Origin: Bacteroidota bacterium
Lineage (GTDB): Bacteria > Bacteroidota > Bacteroidia > JAADEI01
Direction: 5' to 3'
Assembly (NCBI GenBank): GCA_015490475.1
Contig: WFXT01000025.1
Location: forward strand, 1-15,279
DNA length: 15,279 bases
Numbering within the stretch: position 1 is the stretch's first letter; each line of letters starts with the position of its first letter. Shown here one piece after another: positions 6,544 through 13,651 of the stretch. The notes under the pieces are model-generated. The model searched no databases. It was given only the letters and a program-made list of their open reading frames with translations, and was not told the origin of the DNA. A program made the translations under genes and the position numbers.

Positions 6544-8724
6544 ATGAAGCGTCTTTTTATAATTCTCGGTTTGTTAACATTTATTTTAAAGACTGGTTTT
6601 ACACAGGATACGATTACTATAAGATACACTGACGAAAAGATAAAGATAGATGGTGTTCTTTCCGAAGAAACGTGGAAAAACGTTAAGTTCTACAATTCTT
6701 TTCATTTAAACTTTCCAATAGATAGTGGCTTGGCTAAGTTTCAAACGTGGTTCGCACTTGTTTATAACAATAATTTTCTCTATGTAGCATTCAAATGCCA
6801 AGATTCTTCAACCGTTTCTTTTGTTACTGAAAACCTGAAAAGGGATTTTTCCCTGCGTAATACAGATGCGGTTCAGATCATTTTTAATCCTTCTGGTGAC
6901 CAGCAGTACGGATTTGGTTTTGCAGTAAGTCCTTATGGTGCCCAACGAGAAGGTTTGATCGTGAACGGCGGTGCATGGGGGCTAAGCACTGCATGGGATA
7001 ATAAGTGGTTTTCTGCGGTTCACAAAGATGACTCGTTCTGGTATGTAGAAATGGCAATACCTTTCAAAACATTGCGCTATCGCTCAAAAGATACCTTGTG
7101 GCGAATAAATGCAGCGAGAGTTAATTGGAAGGCTCAGGAACGTTCCACATGGCAACCTGTTCCATATGTTTACAACATAAGCAATTTGCTTTTCACTGGT
7201 GTGTTGAAATGGGATTCTGCTTTGCCACCACAGGGATTAAACCTCTCTATCATTCCCTATGTGCAAACTGCTTATGCCGACAGCTTCCAGTTTTCTGCAG
7301 GTGGCGACTTTAAGTTTATGGTTACACCATCTTTGACCCTTGATGCTACGGTGTTGCCAGACTTCTCTCAGGTTGAGGTTGATAGGCAAGTTCTTAACCT
7401 ATCAAGGTTTTCGGTGTTTGTGCCCGAAAGAAGGCAATTCTTCCTTGAAAACAGAGATTTGTTTTCTTCTTTCGGATTGTGGGGAATAAATATTTTCTTT
7501 TCACGAACTGTGGGAATGTACGAATTGGCACCTTACTGGTATGAGCAGGTTCCCATTTGGCTTGGACTTAAGTTGAGTGGGTCTGTAACATCTTCTACAA
7601 GACTGGGCATGATGGTTGTTCAAACAGGACCCAAAGAAATTAATCTGGCGGATCAAACAATACAGATTAAGCCCTACACACATGAAGTGTTTACTATACA
7701 ACAGATGGTTAATAAACCTTCTTTCCTAAGAATCCAATACGTTGGCAGACAGGCTATTGAAGGATTTTCTACCACAGAGGAGAATCATACCTTTGGAGTT
7801 GAGTATAATTTAAGGACTAATAGCGACAGGTGGCGTGGTACTATTTTCGGGGCAATAACCAGAGATACCTATGTCCCTAATAAGGACAATTTTGCTACTG
7901 GCTTTTATGTTAGATATAGAACAAGGAAATGGTTCTTTTTGACACAAAATGCTTACGTGGGAGACAATTTTGTTCCACGACTTGGATTTATTCCAAGACA
8001 ATATCATCCAGATTCTACGGGAAGACTCGTAAGGAAAGGATATTATAGTTCCTTCGCCAGAGTAGAGAGAACTCTGTATGGCAATAAGATAAATCACGCT
8101 GTTGGAATAGAAGGAGCAATAGCAGGATTCACAAGCAATAACCAGATATGGAGAAGGGTTCTTAACACCAGTTATTCCATTAAACCGTTTAGGGGAGATA
8201 ACATATCTGCAAGTTTTGAAATTACTGAAGACCTCATTCCTTTTACTACATATATCTATGGCATCACAAGAATAAGTGCAGGCGCTTATACCAATTGGCA
8301 AGGTAAAATTTCTTATCAAACACCACCACAATTCAGATTATCCTTTAAAACATCCGTGGGAACAGGGACATATTATACAGGGAAAAGAACAAGCTTTGAG
8401 ACAACAGTAGGTTATCGTTTTGTTCCTTATGCTACTATTGCAACAACCTTCTGGCACGAAAGACTGGTTCTTAATGGACAAATTATCCCCCTGTGGCTTA
8501 TCGGCCTTGATAATACAATAACATTTACTACCACCCTATACTGGACAAACATTGTACAGTATAATACACAATTAAACAGAGCAACATTTTTTAGTCGGTT
8601 CCAGTGGCGCTTTGCACCTATGTCAGACATATTTATTGTATGGCGAGCAGATAAGTGGCTTGACAATTCTCGCCCAATGGATAATTCCTTCTATCTTAAA
8701 TTGGTGTATTGGTTCAACGTATAG
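6544..8724 (+). CDS. DUF5916 outer-membrane beta-barrel protein with N-terminal CBM9-like domain
   Basis: A 726-residue exported protein of a family common in Bacteroidota and of unknown substrate. I start at ATG 6544 because MKRLFIILGLLTFILKTGFTQ is a clean signal peptide, whereas the frame opening at 6502 adds 14 residues in front of it. Residues about 25-220 resemble the carbohydrate-binding family 9 fold: KIDGVLSEETWKN, LYVAFKCQDS, DAVQIIFNPSGD, WYVEMAIPFKTLRY. The DUF5916 hallmark follows near residues 272-310: PDFSQVEVDRQVLNLSRF, then PERRQFFLENRDLF. The rest is rich in alternating aromatic beta strands and ends in LKLVYWFNV, fitting an outer-membrane barrel with a terminal aromatic residue close to the end. 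The deoxynucleoside kinase gene begins 4 bases after its stop, which implies one transcript. Family call firm; role unknown. Confidence 0.88.
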   Translation: MKRLFIILGLLTFILKTGFTQDTITIRYTDEKIKIDGVLSEETWKNVKFYNSFHLNFPIDSGLAKFQTWFALVYNNNFLYVAFKCQDSSTVSFVTENLKRDFSLRNTDAVQIIFNPSGDQQYGFGFAVSPYGAQREGLIVNGGAWGLSTAWDNKWFSAVHKDDSFWYVEMAIPFKTLRYRSKDTLWRINAARVNWKAQERSTWQPVPYVYNISNLLFTGVLKWDSALPPQGLNLSIIPYVQTAYADSFQFSAGGDFKFMVTPSLTLDATVLPDFSQVEVDRQVLNLSRFSVFVPERRQFFLENRDLFSSFGLWGINIFFSRTVGMYELAPYWYEQVPIWLGLKLSGSVTSSTRLGMMVVQTGPKEINLADQTIQIKPYTHEVFTIQQMVNKPSFLRIQYVGRQAIEGFSTTEENHTFGVEYNLRTNSDRWRGTIFGAITRDTYVPNKDNFATGFYVRYRTRKWFFLTQNAYVGDNFVPRLGFIPRQYHPDSTGRLVRKGYYSSFARVERTLYGNKINHAVGIEGAIAGFTSNNQIWRRVLNTSYSIKPFRGDNISASFEITEDLIPFTTYIYGITRISAGAYTNWQGKISYQTPPQFRLSFKTSVGTGTYYTGKRTSFETTVGYRFVPYATIATTFWHERLVLNGQIIPLWLIGLDNTITFTTTLYWTNIVQYNTQLNRATFFSRFQWRFAPMSDIFIVWRADKWLDNSRPMDNSFYLKLVYWFNV

Positions 8725-8728
8725 AAGA

Positions 8729-9373
8729 ATGGCGACAGTGCATATAGCAATTGAAGGGAATATAGCGGCAGGGAAGACCACTCTGGCTCACCTGTTGGCA
8801 CCACACTGGCAAAATTCCAGACTTGCTCTTGAGCCCTTTGATAAAAACCCTTTTCTGGAACAATTTTATAATGACCCGGACCGATATGCCCTTGCTCTTG
8901 AGCTTTCTTTCCTTGCATTACGCTATGAACAGCTTAATCGTTTCCTATTGCCTTCCTTGTTTGAAAATGTGGTTATAAGTGATCATAGCCTGTATAGGTC
9001 GTGGGTCTTCGCAGGGATAACACTACCAGAATCTGAATTCGTACTTTTTGAGAAATTATATAATACTATGAGAAAGAGCCTGCGAAACCCAGATGTTATT
9101 GTCAAAATAACAGTTCCTCTGGAACGCTGCATAGAGCAAATTAAACATAGAAATCGTTCCTTTGAAACAGGAATAACTATAGAATACCTTCAAAGTATTG
9201 AAAGCAGATATAGGGAATTGTTACCTCAGCTGGCAAAGTTCGTTCCCGTTATAAATGCACACATTGGTTGGGTTGATTTGATACGTAACACTGATGCTGT
9301 AAAAGTATTAGCAAATACCATTAAGCATGTTTTGAAAAACAAAAGTAGTGGGGTTGTGGATTTGTTTATCTAA
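8729..9373 (+). CDS. Deoxynucleoside kinase
   Basis: Phosphorylates imported or recycled deoxynucleosides using ATP, trapping them in the cytoplasm. I start at ATG 8729 (214 residues), which puts the P-loop GNIAAGKTT at residues 10-18 as in the family; the open frame reaches back to 8612 but only overlaps the end of the upstream gene. Other family marks: EPFDKNPFLEQFYNDP (35-50) with the catalytic-type Glu35, ELSFLALRYEQL (58-69), the SDHSLYRSWVFAG segment (84-96) in place of the more usual DRS or SDY form, and a LID-like RCIEQIKHRNRSFETG (133-148). The base specificity (dA, dG, dC or dT) cannot be read from sequence. It lies 4 bases after the DUF5916 gene. No clear terminator follows. Confidence 0.9.
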   Translation: MATVHIAIEGNIAAGKTTLAHLLAPHWQNSRLALEPFDKNPFLEQFYNDPDRYALALELSFLALRYEQLNRFLLPSLFENVVISDHSLYRSWVFAGITLPESEFVLFEKLYNTMRKSLRNPDVIVKITVPLERCIEQIKHRNRSFETGITIEYLQSIESRYRELLPQLAKFVPVINAHIGWVDLIRNTDAVKVLANTIKHVLKNKSSGVVDLFI

Positions 9374-9421
9374 TCTTGATTTTGCAGTATTTAAAAGCAA
9401 TCTAAATAAGACAAAACGCCG

Positions 9422-9429
9422 TATATTTG
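9422..9429 (+). promoter_or_regulatory. Bacteroidota -7 element for the hydroxylase-macro operon
   Basis: TATATTTG matches TAnnTTTG exactly and ends 22 bases before the ATG at 9452. No TTG lies at the expected -33 distance. The leader has no Shine-Dalgarno sequence. Confidence 0.55.
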
Positions 9430-9451
9430 TATTTGGAAAATATGTTGACCT

Positions 9452-10120
9452 ATGGCAATAAGCGCAAAAGCAAACAGGATTCCCGAATATCTAAGACCAA
9501 GGGCACAGGGAGAATGCGAATTACATAAAAATCCCACGTTGAACAGAATAGCAAGAACGCCAGTGTGGTTGCCGTGGGCTGTCTATTTGCCTATAATTGC
9601 ACTAATAATAGCCTTTGCTGTGCTGGAAGTCGGTGTTAGCCTTTGGTCTATAGTGGTATTATTCCTGGCTGGGTGGTTCACGTGGACCCTCACAGAATAT
9701 GTGGTTCATAGATTTTTATATCATACGGAAACAAAGTGGGAATGGCTTCACAGGTTTCAAGACAGGGCTCATTATGTTCATCACAGGCATCCTAAGGACC
9801 CACTGTGCCTTGCTATGCCACCATTGGTAAGCATATTCGTTGCTGCAGCTTTCTTCGCTCTATTCTATTACTTGCTTGGACAGTTGTCGTATGCATTCTT
9901 TTCTGGTTTTGTTTTTGGCTATCTGGTTTATCTGTTTTTCCATTGGGCACAACACAGGTTACCGAAGCGTAGCGTTCCTAAATTTTGGCACGCCCTCTGG
10001 GAGCATCATGTGATTCACCACTACAAAGACCCGAATGTTAATTTCGGTGTTAGCACTCGTTTGTGGGATATTGTTTTTGGAACTTCTTATGAACAGGTTT
10101 ATAAAAACAGGAAAAAATGA
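9452..10120 (+). CDS. Fatty acid 2-hydroxylase-type di-iron membrane enzyme (sterol desaturase superfamily)
   Basis: Integral membrane di-iron oxygenase, 222 residues. The histidine clusters are complete: HRFLYH at 86-91, HYVHHRHP at 107-114, HWAQH at 164-168 and HHVIHH at 185-190. The surroundings match the FA2H/Scs7 branch more than carotene hydroxylase: EYVVHRF, then HH-HPKDP followed by MPP, and at the end NFGVSTRLWDIVFGT. Hydrophobic segments span about 41-60, 64-81, 123-142 and 147-163. The substrate could be an acyl chain of a lipid or sphingolipid; this is inferred from the family. There is no N-terminal cytochrome b5 domain, unlike the eukaryotic enzymes, so it needs a separate electron donor. 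Its stop overlaps the start of the macro-domain gene by 4 bases. Confidence 0.88.
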   Translation: MAISAKANRIPEYLRPRAQGECELHKNPTLNRIARTPVWLPWAVYLPIIALIIAFAVLEVGVSLWSIVVLFLAGWFTWTLTEYVVHRFLYHTETKWEWLHRFQDRAHYVHHRHPKDPLCLAMPPLVSIFVAAAFFALFYYLLGQLSYAFFSGFVFGYLVYLFFHWAQHRLPKRSVPKFWHALWEHHVIHHYKDPNVNFGVSTRLWDIVFGTSYEQVYKNRKK

Positions 10121-10662
10121 GTGTTTGGGACAGAATTGAAATAGCAAAGGGGGATATAACAACTTTTGAAGTGGATGCAATTGTCAACGCTGCTAATTCT
10201 TCTTTGATGGGCGGTGGCGGTGTAGATGGAGCTATTCATAGAGCAGCAGGACCACAGTTGAAAGAAGAACTGAAGCAAATTAGAAAAGAACAATATCCAG
10301 AGGGATTGCCACCCGGACAGGCTGTTATAACCAAAGGGTATAATTTGCCAGCTAAACATGTTATTCACACTGTCGGTCCGATATGGAGGGGTGGCACACA
10401 TGGGGAGGACGAAACACTTGCTAATGCATATCGCAATTCCCTTAAAATAGCCAAAGAACATCAGTTTGAAACAGTTGCATTTCCTTCCATTTCAACAGGG
10501 GCATACAGATTTCCAGTGGAAAGAGCAGCCAGAATCGCTCTGAGAACAATAGCAGAGTTCCTTAGCAAAAACGAATATCCGCGAAAAGTCATCATGGTAT
10601 TATATGATGAGCCAACTTATGAAGTATATAAAAGGACCTATGAAGAATTGTCAACGGCATAA
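10117..10662 (+). CDS. Macro-domain protein (YmdB/MacroD-type ADP-ribose hydrolase)
   Basis: A single macro domain of 181 residues, of the class that removes ADP-ribose from acidic residues or deacetylates O-acetyl-ADP-ribose. It shows GDITTFEVDAIVNAAN at 12-27, the catalytic loop GGGGVDGAIHRAAG at 32-45 (Asn27 and Asp37 match the catalytic-site Asn and Asp of Escherichia coli YmdB), HTVGPIW at 84-90 and PSISTGAYRFP at 123-133 with the stacking Tyr130. The ATG overlaps the TGA of the hydroxylase gene (ATGA), which suggests translational coupling. No ADP-ribosyltransferase or sirtuin gene is nearby. Its stop codon lies inside an inverted repeat that reaches into the rhomboid promoter. Confidence 0.93.
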   Translation: MSVWDRIEIAKGDITTFEVDAIVNAANSSLMGGGGVDGAIHRAAGPQLKEELKQIRKEQYPEGLPPGQAVITKGYNLPAKHVIHTVGPIWRGGTHGEDETLANAYRNSLKIAKEHQFETVAFPSISTGAYRFPVERAARIALRTIAEFLSKNEYPRKVIMVLYDEPTYEVYKRTYEELSTA

Positions 10663-10678
10663 CCGTTATTATGGTTAT
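10659..10678. repeat. Inverted repeat over the macro stop codon and rhomboid -7 box
   Basis: ATAACC (10659-10664) and GGTTAT (10673-10678) form a 6-base-pair stem with an 8-base loop. The left arm covers the macro gene's TAA, and the right arm includes the first three bases of the rhomboid -7 element. It is too AT-rich, and lacks a T-run, to be a convincing terminator. It could be an operator, or chance. Confidence 0.35.
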
Positions 10679-10683
10679 CTTTG
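10676..10683 (+). promoter_or_regulatory. Bacteroidota -7 element for the rhomboid gene
   Basis: TATCTTTG, followed by C, is an exact match to TAnnTTTG. The ATG lies 18 bases on, so the leader is about 14 bases. A TTG at 10648-10650 lies 25 bases upstream, slightly longer than usual. It indicates that the rhomboid gene can be transcribed apart from the hydroxylase-macro pair. Confidence 0.6.
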
Positions 10684-10701
10684 CGTAAATAGTAAAATCT
10701 G

Positions 10702-11451
10702 ATGTTTCCACTATATGACATAATACCAAGCAGGAAAAAACCAATAGTGAATTATGTAATAATTGTGCTTTGTTTTTTAGCCTTCTTTTATGAGTTGAGC
10801 CTTTCTCCAGTTGAAAGAGAAATATTTATGCGTACTTATGGAGTTGTTCCTGCTAACTATGCAGGGGTGCCCTTCTGGGAATGGTTTACCAACCTGTCTT
10901 TGCTAATTCCTCTTATTACCAGTATGTTCCTGCATGGTGGTTGGGCTCACATAATAGGGAATATGTGGTCGTTATGGATCTTTGGTGATAACGTAGAAGA
11001 CGTAATGGGACATGTCAGATATGCTATTTTTTATCTGCTTTCGGGGCTCGGGGCTATAACCTTGCACATTCTTTTAAACCTTGATTCTACCATCCCTACT
11101 ATCGGAGCATCAGGGGCTATATCTGGAGTTATGGGAGCTTATATGTATCTATTTCCTTGGAGCAGAATTGTAACACTAATCCCTCTGTTCTTTATGGCTT
11201 ACTTCGTTGAAGTTCCCGCTTATGTCTATCTGGGAATATGGTTTATCGGACAACTAATTTCTGGTATGGCGACTTTTGCCATTGGACACGCAGGTGGAAT
11301 TGCATTTTGGGCTCATGTCGGAGGCTTCATAGCAGGCATATTACTCAGAAAGGTGTTTGTAAAAGAAGTTCCCCGACCGCCCAAATGGAACGACCATTAT
11401 TCTATTGAATACGATAGCACTGACAGAGACTATTATGGTCCTTTTTCTTAG
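10702..11451 (+). CDS. Rhomboid family intramembrane serine protease
   Basis: A polytopic inner-membrane protease that cuts transmembrane substrates within or near the bilayer. The 249-residue protein has the full catalytic set: HGGWAHIIGNMW at 79-89 region (His78, His83 and Asn87 for the oxyanion site), GASGAISG with nucleophile Ser137, and AHVGGFIAG with catalytic His205. The hydrophobic segments fit a six-helix core starting near residue 16, with an extra amphipathic loop at 35-60 as in bacterial rhomboids. The C-terminal tail (about 217-249) is hydrophilic and rich in acidic and tyrosine residues. The substrate is unknown. Its TAG stop overlaps the TAA stop of rdgB on the opposite strand by 4 bases. 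Confidence 0.94.
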   Translation: MFPLYDIIPSRKKPIVNYVIIVLCFLAFFYELSLSPVEREIFMRTYGVVPANYAGVPFWEWFTNLSLLIPLITSMFLHGGWAHIIGNMWSLWIFGDNVEDVMGHVRYAIFYLLSGLGAITLHILLNLDSTIPTIGASGAISGVMGAYMYLFPWSRIVTLIPLFFMAYFVEVPAYVYLGIWFIGQLISGMATFAIGHAGGIAFWAHVGGFIAGILLRKVFVKEVPRPPKWNDHYSIEYDSTDRDYYGPFS

Positions 11452-12035
11452 GGGTTACTGATTTTCTTGCAAAAGCCTATAAATTTTTGTAGTGCTCTTG
11501 CCCTGTGGCTTATTAAGTTTTTTATCTGTGCAGGTAATTCTGCAAATGTTTTATCATATCCCTCTGGTATAAAGATTGGGTCATAGCCAAAGCCACCACT
11601 TCCCGATTCTTGGTATGCAATTTTTCCTTTTACTATTCCTTCAAAAAAATGAGGTACGCCGTTAATTATAGCCACAAGAACAGTTCTGAACTGAGCATTT
11701 CTGTTTGTGTGTCCTTCTAATTGTTTAAGAATTAATTGCCTGCGTTCTTTCATAGACAAGTGTTGCCCACCATAGCGAGCGGTGTGAACACCTGGTTTTC
11801 CATCCAGAGCTTCAATTTCCATGCCAGTGTCTTCCGCAACAACAGGATTTTTAAGTATTTGCCACGCTTTGTATGCTTTTGCCCATGCATTAGCAGAAAT
11901 GGTTGAAAAAGGTTCTTCAATAGGAGGGAAATCGTCTGGTAGAATATCAAGCATAAAAGAGTTTCCCACGATGGCATATATTTCTTCCAGTTTGTGAGAG
12001 TTTCTGGTTGCCACTATCCATCGCTTAGGACACAT
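11448..12035 (-). CDS. rdgB: XTP/dITP diphosphatase (RdgB/HAM1 family)
   Basis: Hydrolyses non-canonical purine nucleoside triphosphates (ITP, dITP, XTP) to monophosphates and diphosphate, keeping deaminated bases out of nucleic acids. The 195 residues match the family throughout: ATRNSHKLEE at 9-18, AEDTGMEIEALDGKPGVHTA at 67-86 with catalytic-site Asp69, SGGFGYDPIFIPEG at 146-159 and KNLISHRARAL at 172-182. The start at 12035 places the first beta strand normally. The upstream gene ends 11 bases inside it, so the two are co-transcribed and possibly coupled. The stop codon overlaps that of the convergent rhomboid gene. Confidence 0.95.
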   Translation of the reverse strand: MCPKRWIVATRNSHKLEEIYAIVGNSFMLDILPDDFPPIEEPFSTISANAWAKAYKAWQILKNPVVAEDTGMEIEALDGKPGVHTARYGGQHLSMKERRQLILKQLEGHTNRNAQFRTVLVAIINGVPHFFEGIVKGKIAYQESGSGGFGYDPIFIPEGYDKTFAELPAQIKNLISHRARALQKFIGFCKKISNP

Positions 12036-12510
12036 TGTACATTCGTTTTAGGTTTTCCCATAGTTTTCTTTTCAAACGAACGTCCTGTGAAATAGCAGAA
12101 GGCTTATGTGAAATAATACAAATAGTATCCAGAACCCTAAAAGGCTTATAAATAAACGGTAATGGGTCAATGTTTAAGCCAATTAAGTTCGGATTAACGC
12201 CCATTATAAGCATGTGTTTTATATCAGGGAAAATTCGCTTAAATGCGATAAAAGAAAAAGGTTTTTCTGGTTGCCAGAATGCAACAATAGAACTGTGATG
12301 TTGTTTCACTGCTTGCAAAATTTTGCCTATGAATTTTTCATACGGTTGTTGCTCATGAGTTGTTATTACAAGCGTCTCAACAGGCTGACCCGTTATTTCA
12401 AATTCCAGACCTGCAGGAAGGTAGATGAGATGTTCTATATGAGCAGATATTCCCTGTCTGTATGGGGTTTGCAAAATGCCAGCCAAGATTTCAGACCTAA
12501 AGTCATTCAT
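12025..12510 (-). CDS. Hypothetical protein, possible DNA polymerase III psi-like (HolD) relative
   Basis: I do not firmly recognise this 161-residue protein. It has no signal peptide or membrane helix and looks like a small alpha/beta domain: a strand at about 45-51 (ETLVITT), a helix KFIGKILQAVKQH near 58-70, a strand IVAFW, the segment KHMLIMGVNPNLIGL, and a C-terminal IISHKPSAISQDVRLKRKLW followed by ENLKRMY. That ending, a PS-x-I loop followed by a helix with K-x-LW, recalls the C-terminus of HolD, the psi subunit of the polymerase III clamp loader, which could make it a diverged Bacteroidota psi. This is a guess from pattern memory. It overlaps rdgB by 11 bases and diverges from ilvE. 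A -7-like TAATTTTA (minus strand, 12516-12523) lies just upstream. Confidence 0.7.
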   Translation of the reverse strand: MNDFRSEILAGILQTPYRQGISAHIEHLIYLPAGLEFEITGQPVETLVITTHEQQPYEKFIGKILQAVKQHHSSIVAFWQPEKPFSFIAFKRIFPDIKHMLIMGVNPNLIGLNIDPLPFIYKPFRVLDTICIISHKPSAISQDVRLKRKLWENLKRMYNVS

Positions 12511-12527
12511 GATTGTAAAATTATGTC

Positions 12528-12535
12528 TAAATTTG
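12528..12535 (+). promoter_or_regulatory. Bacteroidota -7 element for ilvE
   Basis: TAAATTTG, followed by C, matches TAnnTTTG exactly. Transcription would start near 12540, which rules out the upstream ATG at 12476 as the main ilvE start and favours 12554. No TTG stands at the right -33 distance. A weaker -7-like box for the divergent gene lies 4 bases away, so the two promoters may compete. Confidence 0.55.
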
Positions 12536-12553
12536 CTACAAAGCGTGTGGATT

Positions 12554-13642
12554 ATGCAAGTTGAACAAATGCCAGAGATAAAGGTTCAGAAAGTTGAAAA
12601 TTCCAGAATCAGTGAAGTGGATTGGGAAAACCTAATTTTCGGACGTCACTATTCTGATCACATGTTTGTTGCTGATTATAAAGATGGCAAATGGACTGAC
12701 CTGCGCATAGTTCCTTACGATAAGATAAGTGTCTATCCCGCCCTAATAGCATTTCATTACGGACAGGAGATTTTTGAAGGCTTGAAAGCATACAGAACTG
12801 TTGATGGTCGCGTCGCTATTTTCCGTCCTGATAAAAATATTAAGAGGATGAATGATTCTGCCCGCCGAATGGCTATGCCTGAATTCCCTGATGAATGGTT
12901 TATGACCGCTATGAAGACTCTTGTTAGCATAGATAAGGACTGGGTGCCGTCAGGAGACGATGTAGCCCTTTATATAAGACCATTTATGATAGCAACAGAT
13001 GAGTATGTTGGTGTTCGTCCTTCAGATACATATCGCCTTTTTATTATAACCAGTCCAGTAGGACCATACTATGCCAAACCGTTGCATGTTAAAGTGGAAC
13101 GCAAGTATGTCCGGGCTTTCCCGGGAGGAACAGGCTCTGCCAAAGCAGCAGGCAATTACGGCGGAGCAATGATGCCTACCGCCCTGGCAAAAGAAGAAGG
13201 ATTTGACCAACTGCTATGGACTGATGGAATTCATCATGAATATATTGAGGAATCCGGCACAATGAATGTGTTCTTCATAATCAATGGAACTGTTGTTACG
13301 CCACCACTTACTGGAACTATATTGCCGGGAGTTACAAGGGATAGTATAATAACTCTTTGCAAGGACCTTGGAATTCCTGTTGAAGAAAGGCAGATAACCG
13401 TTCGTGAGCTGTTTGAGGCTTATGAAAAAGGAATTCTGGAAGATGCCTTTGGTAGTGGCACCGCAGTAACCATCCACCATATTGCAAGTATCACAGATGT
13501 ATTACCCAATGGTGAAAAGAGAACCATTGAATTGCCTGATCCAGAATCAAGGGAGATTTCCAACAGACTCAAAGATATTCTTGAAGGTATTAAGCGCGGC
13601 AAATACCCGGATAGACATGGATGGCTCGTGTATGTTGATTAA
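12554..13642 (+). CDS. ilvE: Branched-chain amino acid aminotransferase
   Basis: PLP enzyme that makes leucine, isoleucine and valine from their 2-oxo acids with glutamate as donor, and starts their breakdown in reverse. From ATG 12554 it has 362 residues, normal for the large bacterial BCAT type. Landmarks: the SDHMF start region, HYGQEIFEGLKAYR at 68-81, FRPDKNIKRM, SLDKDW-like SIDKDW, IRPFMIATDEYVGV, the PLP lysine Lys197 in GSAKAAGNYGG, EESGTMNVFF at 232-241, PGVTRDSII at 258-266 and FGSGTAVTI at 299-307. The open frame runs back to 12476, but that start overlaps the divergent gene and precedes the promoter. ATG 12569 (MPEIKV) is an equally possible start. RuvA follows after 9 bases. Confidence 0.94.
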   Translation: MQVEQMPEIKVQKVENSRISEVDWENLIFGRHYSDHMFVADYKDGKWTDLRIVPYDKISVYPALIAFHYGQEIFEGLKAYRTVDGRVAIFRPDKNIKRMNDSARRMAMPEFPDEWFMTAMKTLVSIDKDWVPSGDDVALYIRPFMIATDEYVGVRPSDTYRLFIITSPVGPYYAKPLHVKVERKYVRAFPGGTGSAKAAGNYGGAMMPTALAKEEGFDQLLWTDGIHHEYIEESGTMNVFFIINGTVVTPPLTGTILPGVTRDSIITLCKDLGIPVEERQITVRELFEAYEKGILEDAFGSGTAVTIHHIASITDVLPNGEKRTIELPDPESREISNRLKDILEGIKRGKYPDRHGWLVYVD

Positions 13643-13651
13643 TCTATCCAA

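Noticed and set aside
6474..6629. N-terminal extension of the YbaB frame to an ATG at 6629
   Set aside because: The extra 52 residues are basic and unlike the family, and a complete promoter lies inside the extension. ATG 6473 gives the normal length.
7810..8331. Minus-strand 173-codon open frame inside the DUF5916 gene
   Set aside because: It lies wholly within a well-supported gene on the other strand, shows no recognisable domain, and its cysteine- and serine-rich text looks like a shadow frame.
9374..9421. Possible hairpin after the deoxynucleoside kinase gene
   Set aside because: GATTTTGC and GCAATC can pair only with a bulge and an AT-rich stem, and no T-run follows.
10099..10461. Minus-strand 120-codon open frame
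   Set aside because: It is antisense to the well-supported macro-domain gene, with no domain of its own.
12476..12553. Upstream ATG for ilvE
   Set aside because: It overlaps the divergent 161-residue gene and lies before the -7 box at 12528-12535. The added residues do not resemble BCAT sequence.
12214..12564. Plus-strand 116-codon open frame
   Set aside because: It is antisense to the 161-residue gene, has a cysteine- and arginine-rich composition without a domain, and would run through the ilvE promoter.
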